A stretch of DNA of 55,218 nucleotides from a virus. Where the stretch lies: positions 1 to 55,218 of IMG/VR virus record IMGVR_UViG_3300023179_000132; one strand, 5' to 3'. The notes under the pieces were generated by a model that saw only the letters and a program-made list of their open reading frames with translations, searched no databases and was not told the DNA's origin. A program made the position numbers and the translations under genes. Shown here in pieces: positions 7,749 to 15,761 of the stretch (positions are counted from its first letter, which is position 1; each line of letters starts with the position of its first letter).

Positions 7749-8882
7749 GTGGCAACTATTGCAGACCTATCAAATAGACTTAGAAATGAACTTGGTGACA
7801 TTGGTAAAACCTTTGTTGAAACCTTTTTGGGAGATGGCTCAACTAAAAGATTTACCCTTTCTCACTACCCAGTAAATGGTGCAGACCTTAAAGTTATTTC
7901 AGGAACTACGGACGTATATGCCGTAGACCCTGCCCAAGTAACTGTTAAATCGGGGTCTACAGATATCTCTAGTACGTCAACTATTGAAGAGCATACAGGC
8001 GTTTTGACCCTTGCTACAGCCCCATCTACTAGCACAATAATCACTGTAGCGGGAAGATATTACCGTTATTTTACAGACGCTGAGATTGAAAACTACATTA
8101 ATATTGCATTTACTCAGCATGCGGGCACAGAAACTAGCCCATACGGTTCTAGAGTTACTTTAGCCAATCTCCCAGTAGTTGAGGAATACCCAGTTATTCT
8201 TTTGGCGGCTACTATGGCTTTGTTTACGTTGGCTACTGATTCTGCGTATGACATTGACATCATGGCTCCAGACGGCGTCCACATCCCTAGAGCACAGCGC
8301 TATGGGCAGCTTATGGAACTTATCCAGGTTCGTAAAGAGCAGTACCGTGAACTATGTACCCTTCTAAACGTTGGCCTACATCGTATTGAAGTTGCTACAC
8401 TTCACAAGATATCTACCCGTACAAATCGTTATGTTCCTGTATACAAGCCGCAAGAATTGGACGATGCTTCTCGTCCACAGCGCCTGCACGTTCCTGTTCC
8501 AAACTATATGGATCAGACTCCAGCAACTGTGGCTACTTACGACATATTCTTATATCGTGGAGACTCTTACCAGTTAGACCTCGACTTCCCATTCAGCTTA
8601 GATGGCTACACGCTTCTATCGCAAATTCGTGCATACTCTGGGGCTCTTTTAGTACTGGCAACTTTTGTTATCACAGTTACTGACAGCGCTAACGGTAAGG
8701 CAACTTTACAGCTTACAAGTGACCAGACTAAGAATCTACCAAGTCGTGCTATCTGGGATATTCAAATAACATCAAATACAGATCCTAATTACCAGCTAAC
8801 CCACCTAAAGGGCGCGGTAATTACTGAGGATCAAGTTACAAATGTTAATAATGACCCATATGCTCCAGGGTGGCAAGGATGA
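7749..8882 (+). CDS. connector-like virion protein with C-terminal beta-sandwich
   Basis: Starts with GTG 7749 after AACAAAGGATACTTGC. The 377 residues look like two parts. The first (about 1-225) contains a small beta insert followed by helices (TDAEIENYINIAFTQH, EEYPVILLAATMALFTLATD), like a head-tail adaptor. The second (about 260-365) begins FLYRGDSYQLDLDF and ends TLQLTSDQTKNLPSRAIWD, a pattern typical of the small beta-sandwich with an RGD-like first strand that many phages use to dock receptor-binding proteins (as at the N-terminus of BppU). The gene overlaps the first fibre gene by 4 bases. It may anchor these fibres at the head or neck; that is inference. Confidence 0.75.
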   Translation: MATIADLSNRLRNELGDIGKTFVETFLGDGSTKRFTLSHYPVNGADLKVISGTTDVYAVDPAQVTVKSGSTDISSTSTIEEHTGVLTLATAPSTSTIITVAGRYYRYFTDAEIENYINIAFTQHAGTETSPYGSRVTLANLPVVEEYPVILLAATMALFTLATDSAYDIDIMAPDGVHIPRAQRYGQLMELIQVRKEQYRELCTLLNVGLHRIEVATLHKISTRTNRYVPVYKPQELDDASRPQRLHVPVPNYMDQTPATVATYDIFLYRGDSYQLDLDFPFSLDGYTLLSQIRAYSGALLVLATFVITVTDSANGKATLQLTSDQTKNLPSRAIWDIQITSNTDPNYQLTHLKGAVITEDQVTNVNNDPYAPGWQG

Positions 8883-10213
8883 CAGATACAGTTATTATTA
8901 GCCCCAACACCCCAGACACTGTAATAGTTGGTGCTGGATCCGGGGGGGCTAAAGGAGCTTCAGGCGTAGTTAATGTTAATAGTCCTATTGTTAACACCGG
9001 GAGTTTAACTTCTGCAATTTTAAGTCTTAATTCATCTAGTGCTAATACCCCAAGCTATGTAGTTCAGCGTGACGCTTCAGGTAATTTTTCTGCTGGGGCT
9101 ATTACTGCAAGCTTGTTAGGCAATGCTGCAACGGCCACAAAACTTGTTACTGCTAGAACTATTAATGGAACTCTTTTTGATGGCACAGCTAATATTAATG
9201 TAACTGCCGATCCAAATGCTCACGGTGGCACACATGTCTTGGGCTCTACTGATGTTAGTTATATAAATACCGGGCAAATAACTGCTGGAGTTCTTGGAGT
9301 TACTCGAGGCGGTACTGGGGTTACTACATCAACTGGCACGGGCTCTAATGTACTAAGCGACTCTCCTACGTTTACAGGCACTCTTGCACTCCCCTCTACT
9401 ACTTCTATTGGCAACGTTTCTGCCACAGAACTTGGGTATGTTGACGGAGTAACATCCTCGATCCAGAATCAGATTGATTCTAAAATTGCTAAAGCTGGTG
9501 GCACATTTACTGGCGCAGTCACCATTAGCGATGCTACTCAATCAACTAGCTACAGCACAGGCTCCCTAATTCTTTCTGGTGGTCTTGGAGTAGCTAAAAA
9601 CTTATATGTCCAAGGTAATGTAGACATTACTGGAAACATTAATATTAATGGTCAGATTACCGGTAGCTTGACCCAAATTGATGTAACTAACCTAAATGTT
9701 ACTGACTCTCTAATTTATTTAGGCAGCGGTAATCTTACCTCTGACTCTATTGACATTGGATTTTACGGTGCTTACCGACCTGCTGGTGATACTAGTGGCC
9801 ATAAGCATACTGGTCTTATTCGCGACCATAATGACAGCGGTATATGGAAGCTTGTGTCTGGAGGTCCTGAATCTGACTCAAATGATGTTGATTTTGGCAC
9901 TAATGATGCAAATGTTAATTTTGATCAATTAAAACTAAGATCATTCATAGTTACTGATGCAAGCACTACTCGTACAAATTTAGGACTAACTATTGGCACT
10001 AATGTACAGGCCTATAGTGCTGCTCTACAGGGAATTAGTGCTCTAGGTAATGGCACTGGCGTATTAAAGAATGCGGCAGGTACTTGGTCATACGATACAG
10101 CGATTTATGACACAATTGTATCTGCTACTGCGCCTGCGACAACAGCGAATGTTTTTTGGGTTGATACTGCTAGCACAAATACTATTGCAGCTATATTTGG
10201 AGGTACACCTTGA
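8879..10213 (+). CDS. tail- or neck-fibre protein with phage fibre repeats
   Basis: The start is set at ATG 8879 (ATGA overlap with the previous stop; AGGG at 8867-8870); GTG 8870 is possible. The 444-residue product is Thr/Ser/Gly-rich with repeated beta motifs found in phage fibres: QRDASGNFSAGAITASLLGN, a VTRGGTGVTTSTGTGSNVL-like stretch, LSDSPTFTGTLALPS, and GGTFTGAVTISDATQS. These make trimeric triple-beta shafts. A compact region follows near 270-330 (SLIYLGSGNLTSDSIDIGF, then GHKHTGLIRDHNDSGIWKLV), which may be a knob. It is the first of a series of fibre genes and probably binds a host surface structure. Confidence 0.85.
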   Translation: MTDTVIISPNTPDTVIVGAGSGGAKGASGVVNVNSPIVNTGSLTSAILSLNSSSANTPSYVVQRDASGNFSAGAITASLLGNAATATKLVTARTINGTLFDGTANINVTADPNAHGGTHVLGSTDVSYINTGQITAGVLGVTRGGTGVTTSTGTGSNVLSDSPTFTGTLALPSTTSIGNVSATELGYVDGVTSSIQNQIDSKIAKAGGTFTGAVTISDATQSTSYSTGSLILSGGLGVAKNLYVQGNVDITGNININGQITGSLTQIDVTNLNVTDSLIYLGSGNLTSDSIDIGFYGAYRPAGDTSGHKHTGLIRDHNDSGIWKLVSGGPESDSNDVDFGTNDANVNFDQLKLRSFIVTDASTTRTNLGLTIGTNVQAYSAALQGISALGNGTGVLKNAAGTWSYDTAIYDTIVSATAPATTANVFWVDTASTNTIAAIFGGTP

Positions 10214-10797
10214 GTTCTTTAAAATATTGGGACGGTACTCAATGGGTTTCCGTATCTGTGGATTCCTCTAACTACACTACAACTGTTCAGTCAAATCTAA
10301 CTGCGCATACCTCCCTAACTAATGCTGTGCATGGATCAACGTCTAGTGCTACACCAAATAGAATTGTACAAAGAGATGGTTCTGGAAACTTTAGTGCCGG
10401 AACTATTACAGCTACTTTTTCTGGAGGGTTAATTGAAACAATTTCAAGCCTCACAGGACCGGGTACAAATACGACACTTACTCTAGATGTTTCAACAGGT
10501 ACTACATTTACCGTAGCGTTTAATGGCGCAAATATTTCCGGGCTACTTTTTACTAACGTACCCATTGGCTCTACAACAATTACTTTAGTGTTTACTCAAG
10601 ATGGTACAGGTAATAAAAGCGTCACTTGGGGCGGAACCCAAGTTAATGGGTCAGCGGTAACTCCTAAATGGGCTGTTGGAGCCCCAGCTACTTTTTCAAC
10701 TGCAGCAAATGCAATTGACATAATTACTTTTGTAATTAATAGAACCGCCTCTACTACCGCTGTTTATGGATTTTCTGCGGGCAAGGCGTTTGCATAA
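10210..10797 (+). CDS. fibre protein (195 aa) sharing a repeat with its neighbour
   Basis: Begins at TTG 10210, overlapping the previous stop, with TTTGGAGGTACACC upstream, which makes this rare start convincing. The N-terminus SSLKYWDGTQWVSV is a common opening in phage fibres. Next comes a motif, NRIVQRDGSGNFSAGTITA, nearly the same as in the preceding protein, and then a beta-rich domain (about 80-190) with FTVAFNGANISGLLF and VTWGGTQVNGSAVTP, which resembles the small jelly-roll domains found on fibre tips. Probably part of the same fibre or an alternative adhesin. No enzyme motif is seen. Confidence 0.82.
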   Translation: MSSLKYWDGTQWVSVSVDSSNYTTTVQSNLTAHTSLTNAVHGSTSSATPNRIVQRDGSGNFSAGTITATFSGGLIETISSLTGPGTNTTLTLDVSTGTTFTVAFNGANISGLLFTNVPIGSTTITLVFTQDGTGNKSVTWGGTQVNGSAVTPKWAVGAPATFSTAANAIDIITFVINRTASTTAVYGFSAGKAFA

Positions 10798-11633
10798 TGT
10801 CCAGAAGATTAATAAATACTGCGGCCGGAACAGTGCAGTATCTAGTACTAAATACAGTGGGTTCAGGAACTTGGACAGTTCCTTCAACTATTGTTGGGAC
10901 TATTGAAGTATATGTTATTGGTGGAGGTGCTTCTGGAAATGAGGGGTACAGTCAAACTTCGCCAACTCCAACAGAAAACTACGCCGGAGCTGGTGGGGGT
11001 GCTGGGAGCGTTGTTTATCATAGTTCATATGCGGTTACTGCAGGGCAAAATATTTCTTACACTGTAGGAAATGGAGGAATTTATACGGGGTCTGCGCCAT
11101 CTGTGGCTGGAAGTAATAGTATTTTTGGAACAATAACTGCAAGAGGCGGCGGAAATCCCGGAAATACGGGAGGATCTGGCGGTGGTGGTTGGTACTACAG
11201 TACTTCTGCGACTGGACTCAGCACACTTTATTCGGCTGGGTCAGCTAATGCTGGTTCTGGAGGTACAGCCTCCTATGCAAATGCCGGCGTAACTCCCGCA
11301 GCAACTTCAGGTTCAGCAGGCGGCGGAGGTGGGGCTGGCTCGACTGGCTCTGTACGTAATGGTGGAGATGGGCTTTTATTAACTTGGCTTGACCTAACTA
11401 GTACAAATCTTGGGACATACGCTGCCGGTGGAGGAGCTGGAAGCTCTTTATCTCCGGCCGGGAACGGTGGTTCTGGAGGCGGAGGAAATGGCGGAATAGG
11501 AAACGCAAGCGGTACTGCAGGAACTACTTACGGAAGTGGTGGAGGAGGAGGAGGAAGGCCAAGTACAAACCGCCTTATCTCTACACCAGGAAATGGTTAT
11601 AAAGGCGCTATTATACTTAGGTATACGGCTTAA
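10797..11633 (+). CDS. glycine-rich adhesin
   Basis: Begins at ATG 10797, sharing its A with the previous TAA. A short strand-rich N-terminus (GTWTVPSTIVGTIEVYVIGG) leads into a very Gly/Ser/Ala-rich body (about 45-260) with many GGGG runs such as GSAGGGGGAGSTGS. This is the poly-glycine sandwich pattern of phage receptor-binding tips (compare T4-type gp38 adhesins and the glycine-rich domain of many phage fibres). It is probably the tip that determines host binding, and such genes vary quickly by recombination. It is 278 residues and ends in IILRYTA, a frequent closing strand in this family. Confidence 0.82.
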   Translation: MSRRLINTAAGTVQYLVLNTVGSGTWTVPSTIVGTIEVYVIGGGASGNEGYSQTSPTPTENYAGAGGGAGSVVYHSSYAVTAGQNISYTVGNGGIYTGSAPSVAGSNSIFGTITARGGGNPGNTGGSGGGGWYYSTSATGLSTLYSAGSANAGSGGTASYANAGVTPAATSGSAGGGGGAGSTGSVRNGGDGLLLTWLDLTSTNLGTYAAGGGAGSSLSPAGNGGSGGGGNGGIGNASGTAGTTYGSGGGGGGRPSTNRLISTPGNGYKGAIILRYTA

Positions 11634-11649
11634 AAGATAAGAGACTAAC

Positions 11650-12972
11650 ATGGCAGTTCAAACATTAATACAAGTTAGACAAGGCCCCGCAACTGGTGCA
11701 GGTTCTTGGGGTACAGTTAATCCGACTCTTTCTGTTGGAGAATTTGGCTATGATACTACCAATAACCTTTTAAAGATTGGTAATGGTGGTACTGTCTGGT
11801 CTGATTTACCGGCTTTGGGAGCAAACGCTGACCAGCTAACCACCGGAACTGTTGGGGTTGCCAGAGGAGGTACAGGCTCTAATACTTTTACGGCAGGTGT
11901 TTTATATTCTACTGGCGGCACTTCAGCTTTAGGTACTTTAAGCTATTCAGCTACTCCAACTGCAGCAAATAACCTAGTATTAACCGGAACTAACGGATCT
12001 ATTACTGCAGGTAGCGGCGGTTTTTCTACTTCAGGAACTGTAACTGGAACTATTTCCGCAGGTACTAGCAGCGTTACTGCTCAAACTATAAACGTAAATC
12101 AGGGATCTACCCCGGCAATTAACGTTAAAGCTGCTTCTACTTCTTTTTCAACTACTTTGCAAGCAACTTCAAGTCTTGCTGCTGCTAATACTGTTAACTT
12201 GCCTACTGGAAATGGTACATTAGCTTTAACGGCATCCCCAACATTTACTGGAACGGTATACCTGCCGACTGGAACTGCTACTGCTGCTCCTCTAGATTTC
12301 AATCCTGGAACTCTTTTATCCACTCCTATTTCTGGAGCAGTAGAATATGATGGTAAAGCATTTTATGGAACTACTGCCGGTACCAACGTAGGTGCTGCTG
12401 CGCGTGGGTATATACCAACAGAGTACTTTATTATTTCTACTAGCGACCTATCCTTTACTGCAAGCACTTCTTCTCAGGCATTATTTAATAATACTAATAC
12501 TAACGCGCCTTTTTCCAGCTCCGGAGCATACTTATCACTTCCAGTTGGAACTTACTTTTTTGAGTGTCAGTTATATATGACTACTATGTCTACATCTGCC
12601 GGTAACTTATCTTTTTACTTGCTAAACCCAGGCGGAGCTAATAGCACAGTTACAGGAACTGCTACAATCGGCTCTGCAAATATACATTCTGTTGGCTCAG
12701 ATACCTCTACTCCAAATACTGCTCAGGCGCAGGGCGGATCATTTTTTGCTGCAAGCTCTACAGGCGGCCTTAATGCGGTTACTTCAGGTGCAGGCACTTC
12801 ATTTTACGGAACTATTTCTGGAGTATTTAGAGTAACTGCTGCCGGCACAATTGTTCCTTCTTTTTCTACTCCTAATACTGGTACTTCCCCAGTACTAAAA
12901 GCTAATAGTTGGTTTAGGGTTAGATTAATTGGTTCAGAAACAGTTAGTTATGTAGGACCTTGGGGATCATAA
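11650..12972 (+). CDS. fibre protein with Mtd-like N-terminal domain
   Basis: The 440-residue product opens with TLIQVRQGPATGAGSWGTVN, then LSVGEFGYDTTNNLLKIGNG and WSDLPALG (1-57). This is the Major tropism determinant N-terminal pattern that anchors many fibres to a tail or baseplate. The middle holds fibre repeats such as ARGGTGSNTFTAGVL and SPTFTGTVYLP. The last 170 residues form a distinct beta-sandwich-like domain (PTEYFIISTSDLSFTASTSS to the end) rich in Thr/Ser, similar to C1q/TNF-like tips. It starts at ATG 11650 with AAGATAAGAGAC upstream and ends by overlap with the following small gene. Confidence 0.85.
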   Translation: MAVQTLIQVRQGPATGAGSWGTVNPTLSVGEFGYDTTNNLLKIGNGGTVWSDLPALGANADQLTTGTVGVARGGTGSNTFTAGVLYSTGGTSALGTLSYSATPTAANNLVLTGTNGSITAGSGGFSTSGTVTGTISAGTSSVTAQTINVNQGSTPAINVKAASTSFSTTLQATSSLAAANTVNLPTGNGTLALTASPTFTGTVYLPTGTATAAPLDFNPGTLLSTPISGAVEYDGKAFYGTTAGTNVGAAARGYIPTEYFIISTSDLSFTASTSSQALFNNTNTNAPFSSSGAYLSLPVGTYFFECQLYMTTMSTSAGNLSFYLLNPGGANSTVTGTATIGSANIHSVGSDTSTPNTAQAQGGSFFAASSTGGLNAVTSGAGTSFYGTISGVFRVTAAGTIVPSFSTPNTGTSPVLKANSWFRVRLIGSETVSYVGPWGS

Positions 12973-13091
12973 TGAATAAAAACCCTAATTGTCGCTCGGG
13001 ATGCAAGACTCAAGATCATGAATCTTATGGAGATTGTCTAAAAGATGCATCTATTGGCATAGATAAAACAAGTCTCCAGGTTAAAGGCTGA
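12972..13091 (+). CDS. 39-aa Cys-containing micro-protein in the fibre block
   Basis: ATG 12972 overlaps the stop of the fibre gene (TAATG). The product begins MNKNPNCRSGCKTQDHESYG and has C7, C11, H16 and C22, a plausible metal site, followed by a short helix and a basic C-terminus. Its coupling to the upstream gene and the clear Cys/His pattern make it a real gene rather than a chance frame. It is not a fibre itself, so it may be a small assembly factor or metal-binding helper. Small proteins of this look are known to me from actinophage tail regions, but I cannot name a function. Confidence 0.7.
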   Translation: MNKNPNCRSGCKTQDHESYGDCLKDASIGIDKTSLQVKG

Positions 13092-13141
13092 CCCAAAAAC
13101 TAAAAACCCTTACTATTTAAGAGAGAAGAAAGGCCCATTTA

Positions 13142-13495
13142 ATGGCTACAACATATAAAGTATTAGGCCAAGTGGCTCCAACAGTAGGTACTTGGAGCCT
13201 TTTGTACACGGCTCCATCTGCAGGACCTGCGGTTGCATCTACTATTACTGTGTGTAATCAGTCTACAATTGCTGGTACTTATAGCATTGCTGTATTGGTT
13301 AATACAGGGACAAATACTACGTACACACCGTCAAATGTTAAGCAGTACATCACCTATTCTGCAACTATTGACCCTCTTACTACTACTTCTTTTACTTTAG
13401 GTCTAGCATTAGACGCCTATGATCAGATTGTAGTTCTTAGTGGTACAGCTGGAACTACCCTATCATTTAATGGTTTCGGTCTGGAAGTATCGTGA
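13142..13495 (+). CDS. small beta-sandwich virion protein (117 aa)
   Basis: Starts at ATG 13142 with GAGAGAAGAAAGGCCC upstream. The product is Thr/Ser-rich and strand-rich (KVLGQVAPTVGTWSLLYTAP, then TITVCNQSTIAGTYSIAVL), with the pattern of a single immunoglobulin-like or phage decoration domain. No catalytic motif. It overlaps the next gene by 4 bases (GTGA), so the two are co-translated and probably form one structure. Likely a minor virion or fibre-associated protein; exact role unknown. Confidence 0.78.
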   Translation: MATTYKVLGQVAPTVGTWSLLYTAPSAGPAVASTITVCNQSTIAGTYSIAVLVNTGTNTTYTPSNVKQYITYSATIDPLTTTSFTLGLALDAYDQIVVLSGTAGTTLSFNGFGLEVS

Positions 13496-14073
13496 GCGTA
13501 AGAATAAACGGGGAATCCAACTCTAATCCTGCCTGGAAATCTTGGCAGCCGATAGTAGCGACTGATTTTGTTGGAGCAGACAACCAAGTTATTGGCGATG
13601 CTAGGTACCAGCAAATTGGTAAGACTGTTAGGTATAAATTATCTTTTAGCACTACTTTTGCAATGTCTGGAATTATTTGGGGCACTAACGCATTTCAGTT
13701 TAGCTTGCCTGTTCCAGCAAAACTAGATTCTTTTTACTCTAGTGGACTTAATATTACTTCTAGTATTGGAAATGTAAACATGGCTTTGAGTACCTCTGTG
13801 GCTCCAGATGGGTACACAAGCCTAGCTAGATCTACTTCATTTACGGGAATTGTATCCTTAAAGGGAACTAACGGATACACCGCGGGCGGTATTCCTACTT
13901 CTTCATCTGTTGGGGTTGTTCAAATTTTACGTACTAATACGTATACTGCTGGCTCTAGCACGGTCTCATATCTAACAAGAACAAACTTTACGGTTCTTCA
14001 AATGCCAAATGCCCAACAAGCTTTTGGTGTAGGAGATACCTGGATTATTACGGGAACTTACGAAGCTGCTTAG
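13492..14073 (+). CDS. virion protein with beta-rich tip-like domain (193 aa)
   Basis: Begins at GTG 13492 inside the previous stop. It opens with SNSNPAWKSWQPIVATDFVG followed by a jelly-roll-like region (YQQIGKTVRYKLSFSTTFAM, IWGTNAFQFSLPVPAK), an arrangement common at the ends of phage fibres where a W-x-P segment begins the tip. The family is not recognised by name. Its place right after the small beta-sandwich gene suggests it closes the fibre block. Confidence 0.78.
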   Translation: MSVRINGESNSNPAWKSWQPIVATDFVGADNQVIGDARYQQIGKTVRYKLSFSTTFAMSGIIWGTNAFQFSLPVPAKLDSFYSSGLNITSSIGNVNMALSTSVAPDGYTSLARSTSFTGIVSLKGTNGYTAGGIPTSSSVGVVQILRTNTYTAGSSTVSYLTRTNFTVLQMPNAQQAFGVGDTWIITGTYEAA

Positions 14074-14081
14074 GAGCTTAA

Positions 14082-14591
14082 ATGAAAGCTGCAGAACCTG
14101 CTGGAAGGTTTGACATTAACTTTGAACGTAATTCAATCCTATCGGGTATTACTGAAGATCTAAGACGTCCCGTAGGGCAGGTAGTTCAATGGTGGCGCTG
14201 GGATAAAGTAGATACTGGAATTGATGATATCTACGATGTTGGCTCTAATGCGCTAGGTCGTAGATGGTACCCAGGCTTTGACGTTCCCTGTGTTAGTGCA
14301 GTTATTTATCAGGGAGCCACTCTTCAAGATGAGAGAGGTTTCTACAATACTGACGTTTTGAGAGTTACTCTTAATATGGCGGACGTAGAAAGACTATTTC
14401 CTACAATGCCTACCTCTCCTGACGACTTCTTGAGAGATCGCATTGTATTTAGAAATGAAGTGTTTAGGCCTACACATTTCTATCCTCGTGGTTTAATAAC
14501 AGATGAGTATACATTGTTTACTCTTGATGCTTCTCAGATTAACCCTGAAGAGTTAGTAAACGATCAACAATTTAGCCAATATTCGGCTTAG
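14082..14591 (+). CDS. probable neck / head-closure protein (169 aa)
   Basis: Starts at ATG 14082 with TTAGGAGCTTAA upstream. The protein is a mixed alpha/beta sequence with several Trp and Tyr (VVQWWRWDKVDTGIDDIYDV), typical of globular neck or head-completion subunits and unlike the repetitive fibres before it. It has LRVTLNMADVERLFPTMPTS and a FRPTHFYPRG segment. I recognise no named domain. Its position ahead of the tail terminator and sheath genes supports a head-tail joining role by analogy with other contractile phages. Confidence 0.7.
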   Translation: MKAAEPAGRFDINFERNSILSGITEDLRRPVGQVVQWWRWDKVDTGIDDIYDVGSNALGRRWYPGFDVPCVSAVIYQGATLQDERGFYNTDVLRVTLNMADVERLFPTMPTSPDDFLRDRIVFRNEVFRPTHFYPRGLITDEYTLFTLDASQINPEELVNDQQFSQYSA

Positions 14592-14599
14592 GAGACAAG

Positions 14600-14782
14600 A
14601 TGGCAGAAAAGAAAAAAGCAGCTAAAAAGCATCCCGGATTTAAGGCTGTGCAAAAAGACATTGCTAAAAAAGAAGGCGTATCCGAAAAAGCTGCCGGAGC
14701 TATTCTGGCCGCATCTTCTCGCAAGGCTAGTGCTTCAGCTAAGAAGAAAAATCCTAATCTAAAGAAAGTTAAAGGGAAGTAA
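14600..14782 (+). CDS. small basic protein (60 aa)
   Basis: Starts at ATG 14600 with TTAGGAGACAAG upstream. Almost a third of residues are Lys; the core is HPGFKAVQKDIAKKEGVSEK followed by a helix with AAGAILAASSRKAS and NPNLKKVKG. This arrangement recurs in environmental phages as a small conserved protein of unknown role; the charge suggests binding to DNA or an acidic virion surface. It shares one base with the next start at 14782. Confidence 0.75.
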   Translation: MAEKKKAAKKHPGFKAVQKDIAKKEGVSEKAAGAILAASSRKASASAKKKNPNLKKVKGK

Positions 14783-14982
14783 TGAACCCAAAAACTGCTC
14801 AAATTGATGGGGAAAAGCACGTAGCCTACAAAGCTAAAGACGGAGATATCCACGTAGATCACCCAGGTAAAAAGTCAGGAAAATACAAAGATATAAACCT
14901 AACTAAGAAATCTGGTGGTAAGGTTAAAACTACCCAGCAGGGTATTAAAGCTGCCAAGAACTGGCACAGAAAGAATGGTTAA
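14782..14982 (+). CDS. small basic protein (66 aa)
   Basis: Begins at ATG 14782, overlapping the previous stop (TAATG). Lys-rich with HVDHPGKKSGKYKDINLTKK and a C-terminal helix GIKAAKNWHRKNG. As with its neighbour it looks like a small conserved phage protein with no assigned function. The two are translationally coupled and similarly charged, so they may act together in the virion or with packaged DNA; that is inference. Confidence 0.72.
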   Translation: MNPKTAQIDGEKHVAYKAKDGDIHVDHPGKKSGKYKDINLTKKSGGKVKTTQQGIKAAKNWHRKNG

Positions 14983-14988
14983 GAAATA

Positions 14989-15336
14989 ATGGCAATTTCA
15001 GTAGATCCAGTAACTGGAGCGATTAGCGGCTCTGAAAGCAAGCCTGGCGTAGCACTACCTGCTATTACCGGCGCTCTTAAGGTACTCAATGCTTCAACCC
15101 CAGTTATTATTACTACGGCAGGTTCCGAAGCCTACAATACTGTTACAGTAACTGTTCAGAATATTGACGGCTCAGCTACCGTATATTTAGGTGGATCCAA
15201 CGTAACTTCTAGCGCTTATGGCTATAAATTAACTGCGGGATCTTCTTACACTCTTACAGATATCCCTGTAAATTCAGAGCTTTATGCCATCTCTTCAGGT
15301 GCATCAAGCGTAGCCGTACTAACAATCTCACGATAA
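14989..15336 (+). CDS. small beta-rich virion protein (115 aa)
   Basis: ATG 14989 lies 6 bases after the previous stop with only a weak AAGAAAT site. The product is Thr/Ser/Val-rich and mostly strand (AYNTVTVTVQNIDGSATVYL, then TDIPVNSELYAISSG), a single beta-sandwich as in head-decoration or small fibre proteins. No catalytic or metal residues. Probably a minor virion protein; otherwise unrecognised. Confidence 0.75.
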   Translation: MAISVDPVTGAISGSESKPGVALPAITGALKVLNASTPVIITTAGSEAYNTVTVTVQNIDGSATVYLGGSNVTSSAYGYKLTAGSSYTLTDIPVNSELYAISSGASSVAVLTISR

Positions 15337-15347
15337 GGACTATAAAT

Positions 15348-15512
15348 ATGTGCGCAACATGTGGCTGTGGAGCCCCAAAAAACAAGCATGGACAAAAAAC
15401 TCTAGCAGCTGCTAACAAGAAGTTTGCTAAGAAAACCGATACTAAATGTTCAAAGTGCGGTAAAGGCAAGTGCTCTTGTAAGACTAAAAAAGCTGCTCCA
15501 AAAAAGAAGTAG
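15348..15512 (+). CDS. 54-aa Cys-rich basic micro-protein
   Basis: Short frame from ATG 15348 (ATAAGGAC upstream) to TAG 15510-15512. It has seven Cys, in two groups: C2, C5, C7 and C34, C37, C42, C44, with a Lys-rich linker and tail. The pattern MCATCGCGAP ... KCSKCGKGKCSC suggests one or two bound zinc ions. Regular spacing, ribosome site and codon use support a real gene. It lies among small basic proteins before the neck genes. Role unknown. Confidence 0.72.
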   Translation: MCATCGCGAPKNKHGQKTLAAANKKFAKKTDTKCSKCGKGKCSCKTKKAAPKKK

Positions 15513-15611
15513 TTCACTAAGATTATTTATCAATTTAGTTGTACATTCATAGAGATACCGGATTTATCCGGAACCTGCTGAAGTACTGCCCTCAAGAAGA
15601 GGAAAATTGCG

Positions 15612-15761
15612 ATGTTTATACTAGGTCAGAAATTAGCTCAGAAAGAAACTGAGGCTGATCGTAGAGAGTTTCTCCGAGGCGTGGCGGGCCTTGATAAATT
15701 TAACATTAAGTCTTTAGCAGCTGGCTGGATTGGCGCCTCACTGCTAAAGGGTAAAAAGTGA
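15612..15761 (+). CDS. 49-aa hypothetical protein
   Basis: ATG 15612 has AAGAGGAAAATTGCG upstream, a strong ribosome site. The product is a charged helix (QKLAQKETEADRREFLRGVA) followed by a short hydrophobic Gly/Ala segment (LAAGWIGASLLKG) that is too short to be a sure membrane span. It ends at TGA 15759-15761 inside the GTG of the next gene. The 99-base gap before it holds the perfect palindrome CCGGATTTATCCGG at 15558-15571. Function unknown. Confidence 0.65.
   Translation: MFILGQKLAQKETEADRREFLRGVAGLDKFNIKSLAAGWIGASLLKGKK

Noticed and set aside
15558-15571. Palindrome CCGGATTTATCCGG as a terminator
   Set aside because: Only a 6-bp stem with a two-base loop and no T-run; noted as a small inverted repeat, not called as a feature.
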